Assembly: GCA_018398765.1 (NCBI GenBank)
Contig: JAHBMJ010000704.1
Span: forward strand, 2,501 to 28,772
Direction of reading: 5' to 3'
Origin: Chromera velia
Lineage: Eukaryota > Sar > Chromeraceae
Length of the DNA: 26,272 bases
The notes beneath the pieces were generated by a model that saw only the letters and a program-made list of their open reading frames with translations, was not told the origin of the DNA and did not search any database. Positions within the stretch are counted from its first letter, which is position 1. Each line of letters opens with the position of its first letter. A program made the position numbers and the translations under genes. This document shows, one piece after another, positions 18,211 to 26,272 of this stretch.

Positions 18211-19729
18211 GTGGCCGTCTGTGTGTCTATCTGTATGTCATCAATTTGTTAGTGTACGCCTTTCTGTTTGTCATGCAGTCAGTTTGTCTCGCTCTATCAC
18301 TCACTTTCTGTTGCAGCACTGCATTGATGTGCATACATGCAGAATTGCCAAAGAGTTCTCTAACGCTCCACTGGACATCAAACTCGAGCTGATCACCGAG
18401 ATCTTGTACGTGGCTGATGACAAACAGCTCCGAGCAGCTCTCGGCATAGCGACAGGGAAGTCCGTGTTTTGGCATGCAATCTGGCTGATCGGTGCCTACA
18501 ATTGGTATTGGTGTTGTGAAGTAGCGGAGTCACAAAGACGGATTCTGGAGGGGGACTTTCACCGTCTTATTGCATTCCTCGCTGAACTCAGACAGAAGGG
18601 GGTGAAAGCCGACGGAAAACCCTATGCAAAAAGCTCTTTAGACAGAATTTCAGGTCAGCAGCTCGCCATTCCAGCTTTTGCCCTCTCCACTACTTGTTTT
18701 TTTCCCTTCTCTCGTTCACTGCTGCTTTCTTTCGCCTTCCTTGCTTTTCTCTGTCTTCCTTCTGTTTGACTGCTTTGTACATAGAATCGTGATTGATGCA
18801 TCTTGATTGTCTTCTTTATCTTGATATGCTTTCTGAATTTCAGCGGAGTTGCGCAAAGAGGCCGTCTACGGAGGGGCGTCGTTGCCCTTCTATTTGAGGG
18901 AGGTGGTTGTCAAGTTCGAAAAGATTGCCGCAGCGGCCGCTGCCGAGAAGGGGGCAGGAGAGGTGGCACAGAAGCTGAAGATTCTCCCACTTCCGGGGGG
19001 TATGCATAGCTGCCTGTCCCTCGACAAAAACAGTCTTGATGCCACAGTTCGCCTGGCCGAAAACGTGGATATCAGCAAACTCAGTGAGAATCTCTCCACC
19101 ATCTTGCAGCAGGAACTTGAGAAGCCTCAACTGATCGACAAGCTCAAATCGGACACCGGAGTAAAGAAGCTGTGCTCGCGAGCAGTAACCATAGCTCACC
19201 TATACGATCAGTATGAACGCATCGGCGAAAACGTAATTTCTCCAAACCTTCAGGTCAGGACGAAATTAAGAAAGAAAGAAGGAAGGAAAGAAGGAAAGAA
19301 GGAAGCCCCACATCTTTGACTGAATTATTCACCCATTAGATCCAGTCATACAGAGACAAGAAAGCGCACATAAAGACAGTAAGACCCTAACTATATGCGA
19401 AAGCAAACTCAGGAAGTAAGCTTAGGAAGGAAGGAAAGAAGAGAAACAGATAGATTGTATAAAGACATAAATAAACCTGTATGTCTATTAATTATGATAT
19501 TGTTGTCTTTGTGCAGATGCCAATGGCATTAGCCTATCGTTTCCGACGGTTGTTTTATTGGAGGAGACCCTTTGACCTCGGGAATTCTCTCGATACGTCT
19601 GTTGCTGCCTGTCTCTTGGCAGGTGTGTTGTATTTTACGAAGCCCGTGACGACGTGGGGCAACTTCCACTTAGTGAACGTTCAGGTCCTGGCCGAGTTTC
19701 ATAGAGAGAGAAAAATTCCCTTTTTTTAA
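17067..19729 (+). CDS. Multi-exon gene of unknown function
   Basis: Proposed exons: 17067-17267, 17397-18146, 18317-18653, 18844-19253 and 19517-19729; the last three junctions are well supported because the frame is kept across GT-AG boundaries. Donors are GTGAGT, GTCAGC and GTCAGG, and acceptors follow pyrimidine-rich stretches ending in TTGCAG, TTTCAG or GTGCAG. The first intron (GTCTGC to TATAAG) is tentative. Exon 2 has an in-frame TAG at 17859-17861, yet coding-like sequence continues in the same frame. The product would be about 635 residues, mostly helical, with an Ala-rich stretch in exon 4 and no signal peptide. I recognise no domain; the last exon faintly recalls a cyclin-like helix bundle, too weakly to name. 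Exon 5 may instead splice at 19683 into 19754. Confidence 0.6.
18147..18316 (+). other. Intron with CTGT microsatellite
   Basis: 170 bp from GTGAGT to TTGCAG. It separates exons 2 and 3 in phase 0 and contains a (CTGT)n run at about 18177-18210. The donor matches the eukaryotic consensus closely. Confidence 0.75.
18654..18843 (+). other. Intron, phase 1
   Basis: 190 bp from GTCAGC to TTTCAG, rich in pyrimidines on the plus strand. Splicing splits a codon after its first base and restores an Ala codon, joining two clearly coding segments. Confidence 0.75.
19254..19516 (+). other. Intron with GGAA microsatellite
   Basis: 263 bp from GTCAGG to GTGCAG, phase 0. It carries GAAGGAAA-type purine repeats like those of the intergenic tract at 16039-16780. 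Confidence 0.72.
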
Positions 19730-19753
19730 CTAGATGAAGGCAGGGGGGAGCAG

Positions 19754-20620
19754 ATGCTGTCCAATGATACAAAACTAGAGGCAAACCGCTCAAATCATCA
19801 GACTGCGGTCTGTTCTTGCCCTGCCTGCATCCGTTATTACCAGGAGATGGAAGGGACGGCCAAAAAGTGGGGAGGCGAAACAAAAGACGAGCCACCCTGC
19901 ATCTATGACGTGCATGCGTGCGTCCTTAATCAGGGCCATGAGCTTTGTTGGGCAGGGTGGGGGGAGCTGCTAAAGCATAGAAATCTGGTCACGTCTAAAG
20001 ATAGAGAGGCGCTGTGCCGAGCTATGCAGTATTTCAATCCGGAGCGAGATGCTCCGTACTGTCACCGTCTGCCGCAGCTAGACGCAGCTGCAAGGAAGCG
20101 CTCTGCACAAGATCCGTCTCCCGCAACTGCAAAGAAACGCTCTGTCCGGGCCCCGCAGGCCCCTCCCCCACACCCATCTGCAGCTCCAGCTCCAGCAGTA
20201 GCAGCTGCAGCGAGTGCCCCCCCTTCTCGGAAGCGGCAGCAAGTGCCCCCCCGTGAAGAATCCGACAGTGAGGAAGAAGAAGAATCCGACGGAGAGGAAT
20301 CAGATGAGGAAGAGGACAACGAAAGAGAAATGGTAGGGGAACAAGAGGACCAACGGGGGGCGGCAGCCTCCTCGAATGCACCGAGCAAGCAGACTGCATC
20401 TCAACGAAAAGCAGCAGCCGAGGCTCTTTTCAAGCAAGTGTGCAGAAATGGTGACTTTTTTGTTCTTGTTCCTTCTCCGGTCATGTACAAAGGAATGCCA
20501 CAGACGCAAAAGGATGGAATCATCCCTGTTTCCATCTGGAGGGGTGAGGTGACCGAGACAGGGGTTGAGCAGCTGTGGCCATACGTTAAGAGGAACAGAG
20601 AGATTCCCTTTTACGGATAG
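19754..20620 (+). CDS. Acidic, Cys-containing protein of unknown function
   Basis: An open frame of 288 codons from ATG 19754 to TAG 20618-20620. The first 100 residues contain a C-x-C-x2-C group near residue 20 and further Cys/His residues at about 49-71, which could bind metal. Residues 115-165 are low-complexity Ala/Pro with basic patches resembling nuclear localisation signals. Residues 168-192 are almost entirely Asp, Glu and Ser. The C-terminal 70 residues look globular. It starts only 24 bp after the previous stop, and the ATG also follows an AG that could accept a 70-bp intron from a CAG|GTCCTG donor at 19684, in frame. It may therefore be later exons of the preceding gene. A nuclear or chromatin-associated role is a guess from composition. 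Confidence 0.6.
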   Translation: MLSNDTKLEANRSNHQTAVCSCPACIRYYQEMEGTAKKWGGETKDEPPCIYDVHACVLNQGHELCWAGWGELLKHRNLVTSKDREALCRAMQYFNPERDAPYCHRLPQLDAAARKRSAQDPSPATAKKRSVRAPQAPPPHPSAAPAPAVAAAASAPPSRKRQQVPPREESDSEEEEESDGEESDEEEDNEREMVGEQEDQRGAAASSNAPSKQTASQRKAAAEALFKQVCRNGDFFVLVPSPVMYKGMPQTQKDGIIPVSIWRGEVTETGVEQLWPYVKRNREIPFYG

Positions 20621-20659
20621 TGTCAGTGAGGCAATGGGACAGACAGAAACGAGAAGCCC

Positions 20660-21142
20660 ATGCTTTTCTCTTCTATGTACAGGAAAGGATGGCGGCTGAA
20701 ACGTGATGTGGTCGTCACACTGACTGACGGAGAGGCTGACGGGTTGCTTTTCGAGCCTGATTCCACGACAAGTGATCAAAGCCCAGAAAATTGTCAACTA
20801 ACCCCAGAAGGAGTGATTTCTGTTGCGGCATCACTCAAAGTCAAAGCAAAGGAATATGGTAAGTCAGATGTCCTGAGGTGGGCGTATCGCCTGTTGGGCA
20901 GCTGGTTGATTGAGCCTCCAGATGAGGAGGACTTTGGTCTTTGGTCGATTGATCATCTGCATTCCCTCAAAGAAGTGTACCCGTCCTTTCATGTGTCCAA
21001 GTGGATGCAGGATGAGGGATTCTTGCATGGAGAGGGGACTCGGAGGACACACGAGGAGATTGAGGAGATCGTGGCTCATTTCACCGACAAGAGTTCTATC
21101 TTTTCCAATGGGGTACCCCAGTTTGTCCCTGTTTGCATATGA
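20660..21142 (+). CDS. Conserved-looking hypothetical protein or terminal exon
   Basis: An open frame of 160 codons ending with TGA at 21140-21142. The region from about residue 8 onward looks coding (charged and aromatic residues evenly spread, Trp-rich centre). TTTTCTCTTCTATGTACAG just before 20683 is a good splice acceptor, so the true start may be an exon boundary at 20683 rather than the ATG at 20660. I could not find an upstream donor that gives an obviously good junction. No known domain is recognised. Confidence 0.5.
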   Translation: MLFSSMYRKGWRLKRDVVVTLTDGEADGLLFEPDSTTSDQSPENCQLTPEGVISVAASLKVKAKEYGKSDVLRWAYRLLGSWLIEPPDEEDFGLWSIDHLHSLKEVYPSFHVSKWMQDEGFLHGEGTRRTHEEIEEIVAHFTDKSSIFSNGVPQFVPVCI

Positions 21143-21143
21143 C

Positions 21144-21175
21144 ATGATTCTAATGAACAATCATTTGTCTCATTT
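21144..21175. repeat. 32-bp direct repeat, copy 1
   Basis: A 32-bp sequence starting ATGATTCTAATGAA begins two bases after the stop codon at 21142 and recurs at 21339-21370 with one mismatch. Its ATGATT and AATCAT ends can pair. Confidence 0.75.
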
Positions 21176-21338
21176 CAAGAGTTATTTTGAGTTATTTAAA
21201 TATTTCTAGACACTTTTTATTCTACTTTATAGCACTGAATGATTGATCAAACTCATCATCATCATCACCAAAAACTTTGTTTGAAAAAAAATATAATAAT
21301 ATATTTACTAGTCTATTTAGTGATTTTATCTATATAAT

Positions 21339-21370
21339 ATGATTCTAATGAATAATCATTTGTCTCATTT
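21339..21370. repeat. 32-bp direct repeat, copy 2
   Basis: Second copy, 195 bp downstream; weaker similarity continues for about 25 bp beyond it (ATTTAAA.ATTTCTA.ACA.T). Confidence 0.75.
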
Positions 21371-21405
21371 AGAATCATTTAAACATTTCTAAACATTCTT
21401 TATTT

Positions 21406-21432
21406 GATTGATTGATTGATTGATTGATTGAT
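21406..21432. repeat. (GATT)n microsatellite
   Basis: Six to seven uninterrupted GATT copies. Confidence 0.95.
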
Positions 21433-21740
21433 AAGTTCCGCACTAGGCCTTTTTATTTTACATATAATACTTAAAGAAAGTTTCTAAAGATATTTATAAA
21501 TCTAACTAACTGCATGTGTTAGTTAACTTTTTGACTCAATAATTATGAATATAAATAATAAATTACATCAAAAATAAATTGATGAATTTGATGTAAGATT
21601 TCGCGCTCAGTGAAACACAAGACTTAGTGAGTCAAAGGGGCAAATAAAATTACTTGTCAAAATAAATTCTAGAAACTAGTCTAGAAATATGAAATCTCAG
21701 GATTATAAACTAAAGAAGTGCATAAAATGAATTTTGAACT

Positions 21741-21770
21741 GATTGATTGATTGATTGATTCATTGATTGA
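21741..21770. repeat. (GATT)n microsatellite, second
   Basis: About seven GATT copies with one CATT interruption. Confidence 0.93.
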
Positions 21771-22029
21771 ATTTACATTAATTGAGGGTTCACTCACTTT
21801 CCCCTGAATCCCTTCCCCTTCTTCATCCTCCTCCATCGTATCCACGCTCCCTCTCCTTGTGTTTCAACTGATATATTAATTGAGAATCGGAGAGGGAAAG
21901 GAGAAGAGAAGGGATGAGAGAAGAGCCTTCTCTTATTAATAAGTCTGAAACATGTCAGAGCCCCCAGAACCATCAGCCCCCCTGTCACCCCCTGTCTGCA
22001 AGTTGCTTCCCCCCTTTGTCACCGCTGAA

Positions 22030-22629
22030 TCAGATGCCACCTGTGCACCAAAAATGCCTGGAAATGGCTGACTTGCAGGCTAACTGGATGAGCTCGAGGA
22101 GCTGCTTGGGGCAGGGAGGGCTTTCAGGCTTTCCTGCAACTTTTAAAAATCTCCAAAACTCATTGCTGCAATTTGAGCTGGGAGGGCTCAGACAATGTAG
22201 CTGGGGGAAGGACCGGATGGAAAAGGGGAGAATCTCTGATTGTTGAGATTGGTTGGGGACAAAACCACCTGCAGAGAGGGCGGAAAGGGCTGGAGATTGC
22301 TGGAGAACCACCAGACCTGCAGAGAGGCCAGAGAGGGCAGAGAGGGCAAGGGACCCCTCAGGAACTCCTGCCGATCCTAGTGCCGACCCTGGGCCCCCAC
22401 CCTGCCCACCACCCTGCGCTAGAGCCTCTTTTCTCCTCTTTTTCGCTGCCTCCTTCTTCTTCAGTACATCTGCATCGTACTTAGCCTGTTCACCGCGGAA
22501 GCCCTTGAAGAGGGTTCACCTGTCAAGGCAGGCAGTGAGGAAGGTTTGCTTGAAACCCTCGTCAACTACCACAGATGAGTCGTTTTCAGGATCGAAAATG
22601 ATGTTCCACGTGCAGTAAAACGCTGTCAT
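22030..22629 (-). pseudogene. Small minus-strand gene with one in-frame stop
   Basis: A frame of 200 codons from ATG 22629 to a stop at 22030, broken once by TGA at 22516-22518 (codon 38). Both sides look coding: upstream a mixed hydrophobic and acidic segment, downstream a Lys/Glu/Arg-rich helix (about residues 50-68), a Gly-rich linker, an Ala-Leu-Ser repeat produced by a GGCCTCTCTGCC-type DNA repeat, and a C-terminal segment with spread Cys and Trp residues. The TGA lies inside GACAG|GTGAAC, a plausible splice donor, so exon 1 could end there instead. No domain is recognised. Confidence 0.45.
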
Positions 22630-23359
22630 TACCTCATTCAATAACAGAGTGGACTCTTAAGTAGGACTTAGTGGAATCCAAAATAACTTTTAAATTTACT
22701 ATATTCTAGCTTCATTATAAAGTAAAACTAGGTAACTTGAAGCAATCTAGAGTCTTTTAAAGCAATGCCATTTAAAATCGTTACTCCTGTGCAAATCTGC
22801 TTAAATGTGCTCAAAAGACTGGTTGATTAGCTAGAGTGCATGGTGGGAAAAATTACGATCACCGCGGCACGTAGAAGTTAGTGAATATTACCTGCAAAGA
22901 AACACACAGGCACGACACTAGTGGATATGCTTAAAAGCAACGTTTAGCGCTGCCAATCAACTACAAAGAATTGTTTCTTCTGCAAGGGAAACAGTGCAGG
23001 AAGGAGGGTTTCATAGCTAAGCTGGTCAGACCGGACAGGAGGCGGTTAGCAGGGGTCAGAGAGAACAGAGCACAGAGACAACATAATTCTTTTTATAAAG
23101 AACTCACACTACACGGCGCAAAAGCTTGCAACTTGTTCTGCGTATATCAATGAGAAACTGTAAAAAAGAAAGACAGGTCCATAGATAGATCCAGATGTTT
23201 AAAGGGAGACTAGTACAGAGTGTCACAAATGAGAAAGGATGAACGAGTAAGGAACACTTGCATCAGGATAGTATGGACCGCTTTTAAGGACTGACACACA
23301 CGGAACAAGTGGAAGACATTCAAATGCATGAAAGCTGAGCGATTGTTCTGGGTGGAAAA
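22630..23359. other. Unassigned intergenic stretch
   Basis: Moderately AT-rich, with only short frames lacking coding character. I see no repeat or RNA gene. Confidence 0.55.
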
Positions 23360-23698
23360 ATGTCTGGCAGGACTGAGAGCTGTGCAAAGCTTCAGAAGAG
23401 GCGGTCAAAAAATGGAGGCTCCAGCAGACTCTCCATCAACTCTCTCTCAGTGACCTCCCTTGTACGTTTCTATCAAGCCCCTAGCAGAATAAAGAAGCTA
23501 GATGCTAAGCAAATCATCATGCAAAGCGAAAGAGTGAGCCGCGCTTCCTTAACTGACCTGCAAGTGTCCTCAAGTCTCCGTCCACCAACACCTGCAAACA
23601 CGGAGGGACAGACGTTCACACTTTATGCAGTCAAGGAAGCACTTCTGTCTGGCTTATTATGCGTGCACAAGGTCCCAAGGAAAAGACCAAGAGCCTAA
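23360..23698 (+). CDS. Possible small Ser/Arg-rich protein
   Basis: An ATG-initiated frame of 112 codons. The product is rich in Ser, Arg and Lys and ends in a basic Arg-Lys-Arg-Pro-Arg cluster that resembles a nuclear localisation signal. Nothing else supports it: no neighbour in the same frame, no splice evidence and no recognised domain. It may be a chance frame. Confidence 0.2.
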   Translation: MSGRTESCAKLQKRRSKNGGSSRLSINSLSVTSLVRFYQAPSRIKKLDAKQIIMQSERVSRASLTDLQVSSSLRPPTPANTEGQTFTLYAVKEALLSGLLCVHKVPRKRPRA

Positions 23699-24543
23699 GA
23701 AGCAGCGGGTCCGGACAGGCTAACCTGGGGGTTGACCCCGGGGCTCCCAAGACTGTGACCTGCAAGGAAAGAGTAAGGAGAGCGACTAGGGTATAACACT
23801 CAGAGTCTGCAGACACTTTACAATACACAGAGAGTTCTAGCAGCAAGAACTGCATTTGATGCATTTATTTTCACCCGTTCACATCTTTTTTTGAAGAGAA
23901 AACATCTTGATATACAAAAAAAACACGTTTTCAAGGTGGTTCAAAAGAAAGAGGGGGGGTTCTGCACGGTTACAGGTCGGGTGCTAATGTTGGTTCCAGC
24001 TCTCCATACGATGGTGGTTCTTGAACCGATGAACTCATAATGAGAACTTCTGGAACTCATCTAAACTATCAAGAACTAAAGCAATTCTTGGTTTCTTGGT
24101 GAAGCTGTGTTGCGTGCCGCCGTGGTTGTGGAACACGTACGCAGTTTACATTCTATCTAGTTGCCGGGCCAGGATTCATATCTAGGGCCGCGCCGTGCAT
24201 TTAGCTCATATGTCGTCGACCTATTGCGTTTATCCGTTTCATCCAATGCGTTCGATCAACCCACCGAAGACTTAGTGACGTCTTTTGTTTGGCTTTTGTT
24301 CTATTCCTCTATTTAACACTCCTTAGACTCTGAATGACGGTCGAGCCCCAGGTGCACCTCCATACTGTCTCTATGTCTGTTCAGCATTATCATTATGGTA
24401 CACAAGAGGGAGAGAGCGTCAGGCTTCCACGAGCCTGCCAGGCTGGGGATATCCTGGCCGTCGATCAAGTTTGTGTTTCTTCTCATAAAAAAATCGTTCA
24501 ATGACTCATATTTTAGAACATTAATTGATCGGTAGCATGCCAT

Positions 24544-24571
24544 CTACTAGGTATTACTAGGCTATACTAGG
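24544..24571. repeat. Three TACTAGG repeats
   Basis: TACTAGG occurs three times at 10-11-bp spacing, about one helical turn, roughly 225-250 bp upstream of the ATG at 24795. Confidence 0.7.
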
Positions 24572-24625
24572 CCATTTATGAATCGGGTTACTATATGTTA
24601 CGATGTCAAAATAGCGAAAATAGCA

Positions 24626-24671
24626 AAAATAGTGACAATTTTTACTATTTTCTACGTTTAATAGTAGAAAA
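24626..24671. promoter_or_regulatory. Overlapping alternative hairpins upstream of a gene
   Basis: AAAATAGT (24626-24633) pairs with ACTATTTT (24644-24651), while TTTTCTAC (24648-24655) pairs with GTAGAAAA (24664-24671). The two stems share four bases and so exclude each other. A regulatory role is only suggested by position. Confidence 0.4.
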
Positions 24672-24794
24672 GCATAAGGGAGACCTCCACAGCAAAACCG
24701 TCTAAAACCGTCTGAAACTTGCTGCGAAGGAGTGTTTTTCGGTCTTTTTTGTCAAAAGCTAAGATTAAAAGGTACCGGAACAGCTGAATTTGGT

Positions 24795-25403
24795 ATGAAA
24801 CGCTTTCCCGTCTCCTTTGACCAAAAATGTTCCCTCTTGGTAATGCTCACGGAGGGAGAATCCCGCCTCTTGGCCATGCAGATCTTACAGACCGTACAGC
24901 AGAACACGGACAGTCTGAAAACTTATATCAGTGCCCACCACGAGATAGCTTGTCGCAGCACCCAGCAGCATGATGCTCAGCTTGCGATGTTTGCTGAAGC
25001 CGCCAAGCTCCAGTCGAGAGGGCTGGAACAATTCTTGGCTTCACAAGAAAAAGCCGACCTTCACATCAGGGAAATTGTTGGGCTTGACTTGAAGGCCCTG
25101 GCTAGGGAGAAGCAGGCTAAGCTGGGAGAGGAGGAAATGGAAAGAACAGAGCCAATGCTACGAAATTATGTTCATGGCCTTGCCGATTTCGTGGAAGCAG
25201 TTGGGGGAAGGAAGACTCAGTCTCAGAATGGTGAGCTCAATGTGGCTGCCAGTGTGGCTACCATCAAAAAAGCAGAGGTCAAGCCCAGAGTCTGGAGAGG
25301 GGGGCGGGAACTCCCCCCTCTGACCATTATCACCTTCTCGGACGAGCGGTTTGCGAAAGATTTTGACACCGTATTTGGTTTATCACACACAGTGAAATTC
25401 TAA
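24795..25403 (+). CDS. Helical protein of unknown function, N-terminal part
   Basis: I prefer the ATG at 24795 because upstream in-frame residues (from 24732) look non-coding. The product has 202 residues up to TAA at 25401-25403. Residues about 20-130 are rich in Leu, Ala, Gln and Glu with heptad-like spacing, suggesting a long helix or coiled coil. The last 50 residues are more globular. Directly after the TAA the same frame continues with coding-like sequence (25404-26120), so the TAA may be a nonsense mutation (for example from CAA) or the gene may end here. No domain is recognised. Upstream hairpins at 24626-24671 might affect expression. Confidence 0.6.
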   Translation: MKRFPVSFDQKCSLLVMLTEGESRLLAMQILQTVQQNTDSLKTYISAHHEIACRSTQQHDAQLAMFAEAAKLQSRGLEQFLASQEKADLHIREIVGLDLKALAREKQAKLGEEEMERTEPMLRNYVHGLADFVEAVGGRKTQSQNGELNVAASVATIKKAEVKPRVWRGGRELPPLTIITFSDERFAKDFDTVFGLSHTVKF

Positions 25404-26123
25404 AAGGTCAACTGTAGGATTTGTCTAAGAAAAATACGACCTCTGGCCCGCAGAAATGACTTTAAGTGGGCGTTCGAGTCGGGCGTGCGCAGCCAGAACG
25501 CTGATACGCGGGCCCGCGCCCAGAGAATTCTGAGCAGAGACGATCCGATCACAAACATGCTGCATGCATCGCGGATGTACTGCGGTATCGCACGAATGAG
25601 AGAGAGCTTCCCTGTACCTGCTCTCAACTGTGCAATGCAACAATACCACAACACCGCACAGCAGTATCCACTGTTACCCCACCAGAACTCCGTCTCCCCT
25701 ATTGCCCAGAATGCCTCACACGTGCCGTCTTCTCGTCCCGTCTCCGGAGTTCAGGCTTCGCAGGCCCCAGTCATTCCATCTGGTCTGCCGCAGCAGCACG
25801 CCCAGCCACAAGCAGCTCCGCCCAGATCACTTGCACAGCAAATCAGAGTGCAAAAGCGTATCCCCACCCAGAAGGCAGATAACAAACAGATCCCCAGAGC
25901 TCCCAATTCTCCCTCTGAAGTGTCGGATCGTGCTGCTCCGTCTGTGCAGGCACCCGAGGGAATTTTGTCACCCCCTCCTCGTGTAACTGATGCAGCTGCT
26001 GCTGCTATGCCCCTCGACGCTCTCGTCTCTCCAGACGAGGGAAGACCCTCCACCCCCAGGACAGACGGGGGTAAAAACAGAAAAAAAATGATGTCGGGTC
26101 GAGAAACCAGGTCACCGGGGTAG
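25404..26123 (+). pseudogene. Continuation of the preceding frame: basic then Gln/Pro-rich
   Basis: It begins with the codon right after the TAA, in the same frame. The first 55 or so residues contain a C-x2-C pair and are very basic (Arg/Lys), like a nucleic-acid-binding segment. Residues about 75-150 are rich in Gln, Pro and Ser, and the rest is Ala/Pro/Ser-rich and disordered. There is no early ATG. The frame ends at TAG 26121-26123, just after CAG|GTCACC, which matches the donor style of the gene at 17067, so the TAG may lie in an intron. I take this as the C-terminal part of the gene at 24795. Confidence 0.5.
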
Positions 26124-26264
26124 GGGGGCGAGAGGATGGGAAGGAAAATTCTGGAGGAGGAGGATGCAGTACGCATGAGGGGTCGGATGCTCTACAGAAC
26201 CTTTCAGGCAGCGGGCGAAGGGTTTCTGGGGTTTCGCGAGACACTCGTCGGTCTCCCCCCTTGA
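26124..26264 (+). pseudogene. Further in-frame continuation, about 46 codons
   Basis: Still in the same frame after the TAG. It encodes a charged then aromatic segment of coding appearance, ending with TGA at 26262-26264. An internal ATG lies at 26136. It could be the tail of the preceding gene, with TGA as the true stop or as another nonsense codon; the window ends eight bases later. Confidence 0.35.
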
Positions 26265-26272
26265 GGTCCGGG

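Larger units (their letters stand above)
21143..22029. other. AT-rich gene-poor stretch with simple repeats
   Basis: Strongly AT-rich, no coding frame. It contains two GATT microsatellites and a duplicated 32-bp segment listed separately. The last 200 bp become more GC-rich toward the minus-strand gene at 22030. Confidence 0.65.
23699..24731. other. Intergenic stretch before the last gene
   Basis: No coding frame of note. The right end carries TACTAGG repeats (about 24544-24571) and overlapping inverted repeats (24626-24671), listed separately. Confidence 0.55.

Noticed and set aside
20034-20399. Minus-strand frames opposite the acidic protein
   Set aside because: Mirror of the Ala/Pro and Asp/Glu low-complexity coding region on the plus strand.
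3411-26264. Reassigned genetic code as cause of in-frame stops
   Set aside because: All three stop codons occur internally, they replace different residues (Trp and Arg), and the same codons also serve as apparent natural ends. A single reassignment does not fit.

Overview
The window reads as nuclear DNA of a repeat-rich unicellular eukaryote, most likely an alga or related protist. It has GT-AG introns with recurring CAG|GTC-type donors, a LINE-type reverse transcriptase, a tRNA-like Pol III promoter inside a repeat, long microsatellites, and a Cys/His repeat plus HNH protein type that I recall from algae and large algal viruses but could not look up. A chromerid-like source is only a guess. 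There is no prokaryotic organisation.

Layout. 1-800 is a degenerate GACT tetranucleotide satellite with a 519-bp higher-order period. 1412-9850 holds two full units and one partial unit of a roughly 3.5-kb tandem repeat. On the minus strand each full unit carries the C-terminal part of a decayed LINE reverse transcriptase, then a long AT-rich 3' region with a CCAATTGG palindrome cluster and a G-rich minisatellite. 10031-12475 (minus) holds two in-frame tandem copies of a gene type with nine 18-residue C-x-H-x6-C-x2-C repeats followed by an HNH nuclease domain. 13421-14331 and 15131-16038 are two near-identical ~910-bp repeats with a tRNA-like promoter and an internal minisatellite. 16039-16780 is a long polypurine tract. 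17067-21142 (plus) contains a multi-exon gene of unknown function and two closely following reading frames that may be more of the same gene. 22030-22629 (minus) is a small probable gene with one in-frame stop. 21143-24731 is otherwise mostly AT-rich and gene-poor. 24795-26264 (plus) is one reading frame broken by stops, encoding a helical region and then a Gln/Pro-rich region.

Two themes stand out. First, the paired repeat arrays plus HNH domain look like a natural modular zinc-array nuclease, with two variable residues before the third metal ligand in nearly every repeat. Second, reading frames across the window are broken by in-frame stops without a visible frameshift. Where the original codon can be inferred (Trp to TAG, Arg CGA to TGA, Cys to Tyr, YADD to YADN), the change is a single transition, often TpG to TpA or CpG to TpG/CpA. 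The tandem LINE copies also differ almost only by transitions. This suggests C-to-T decay of duplicated DNA, similar to repeat-induced point mutation; mRNA editing or unrecognised introns are rival explanations.
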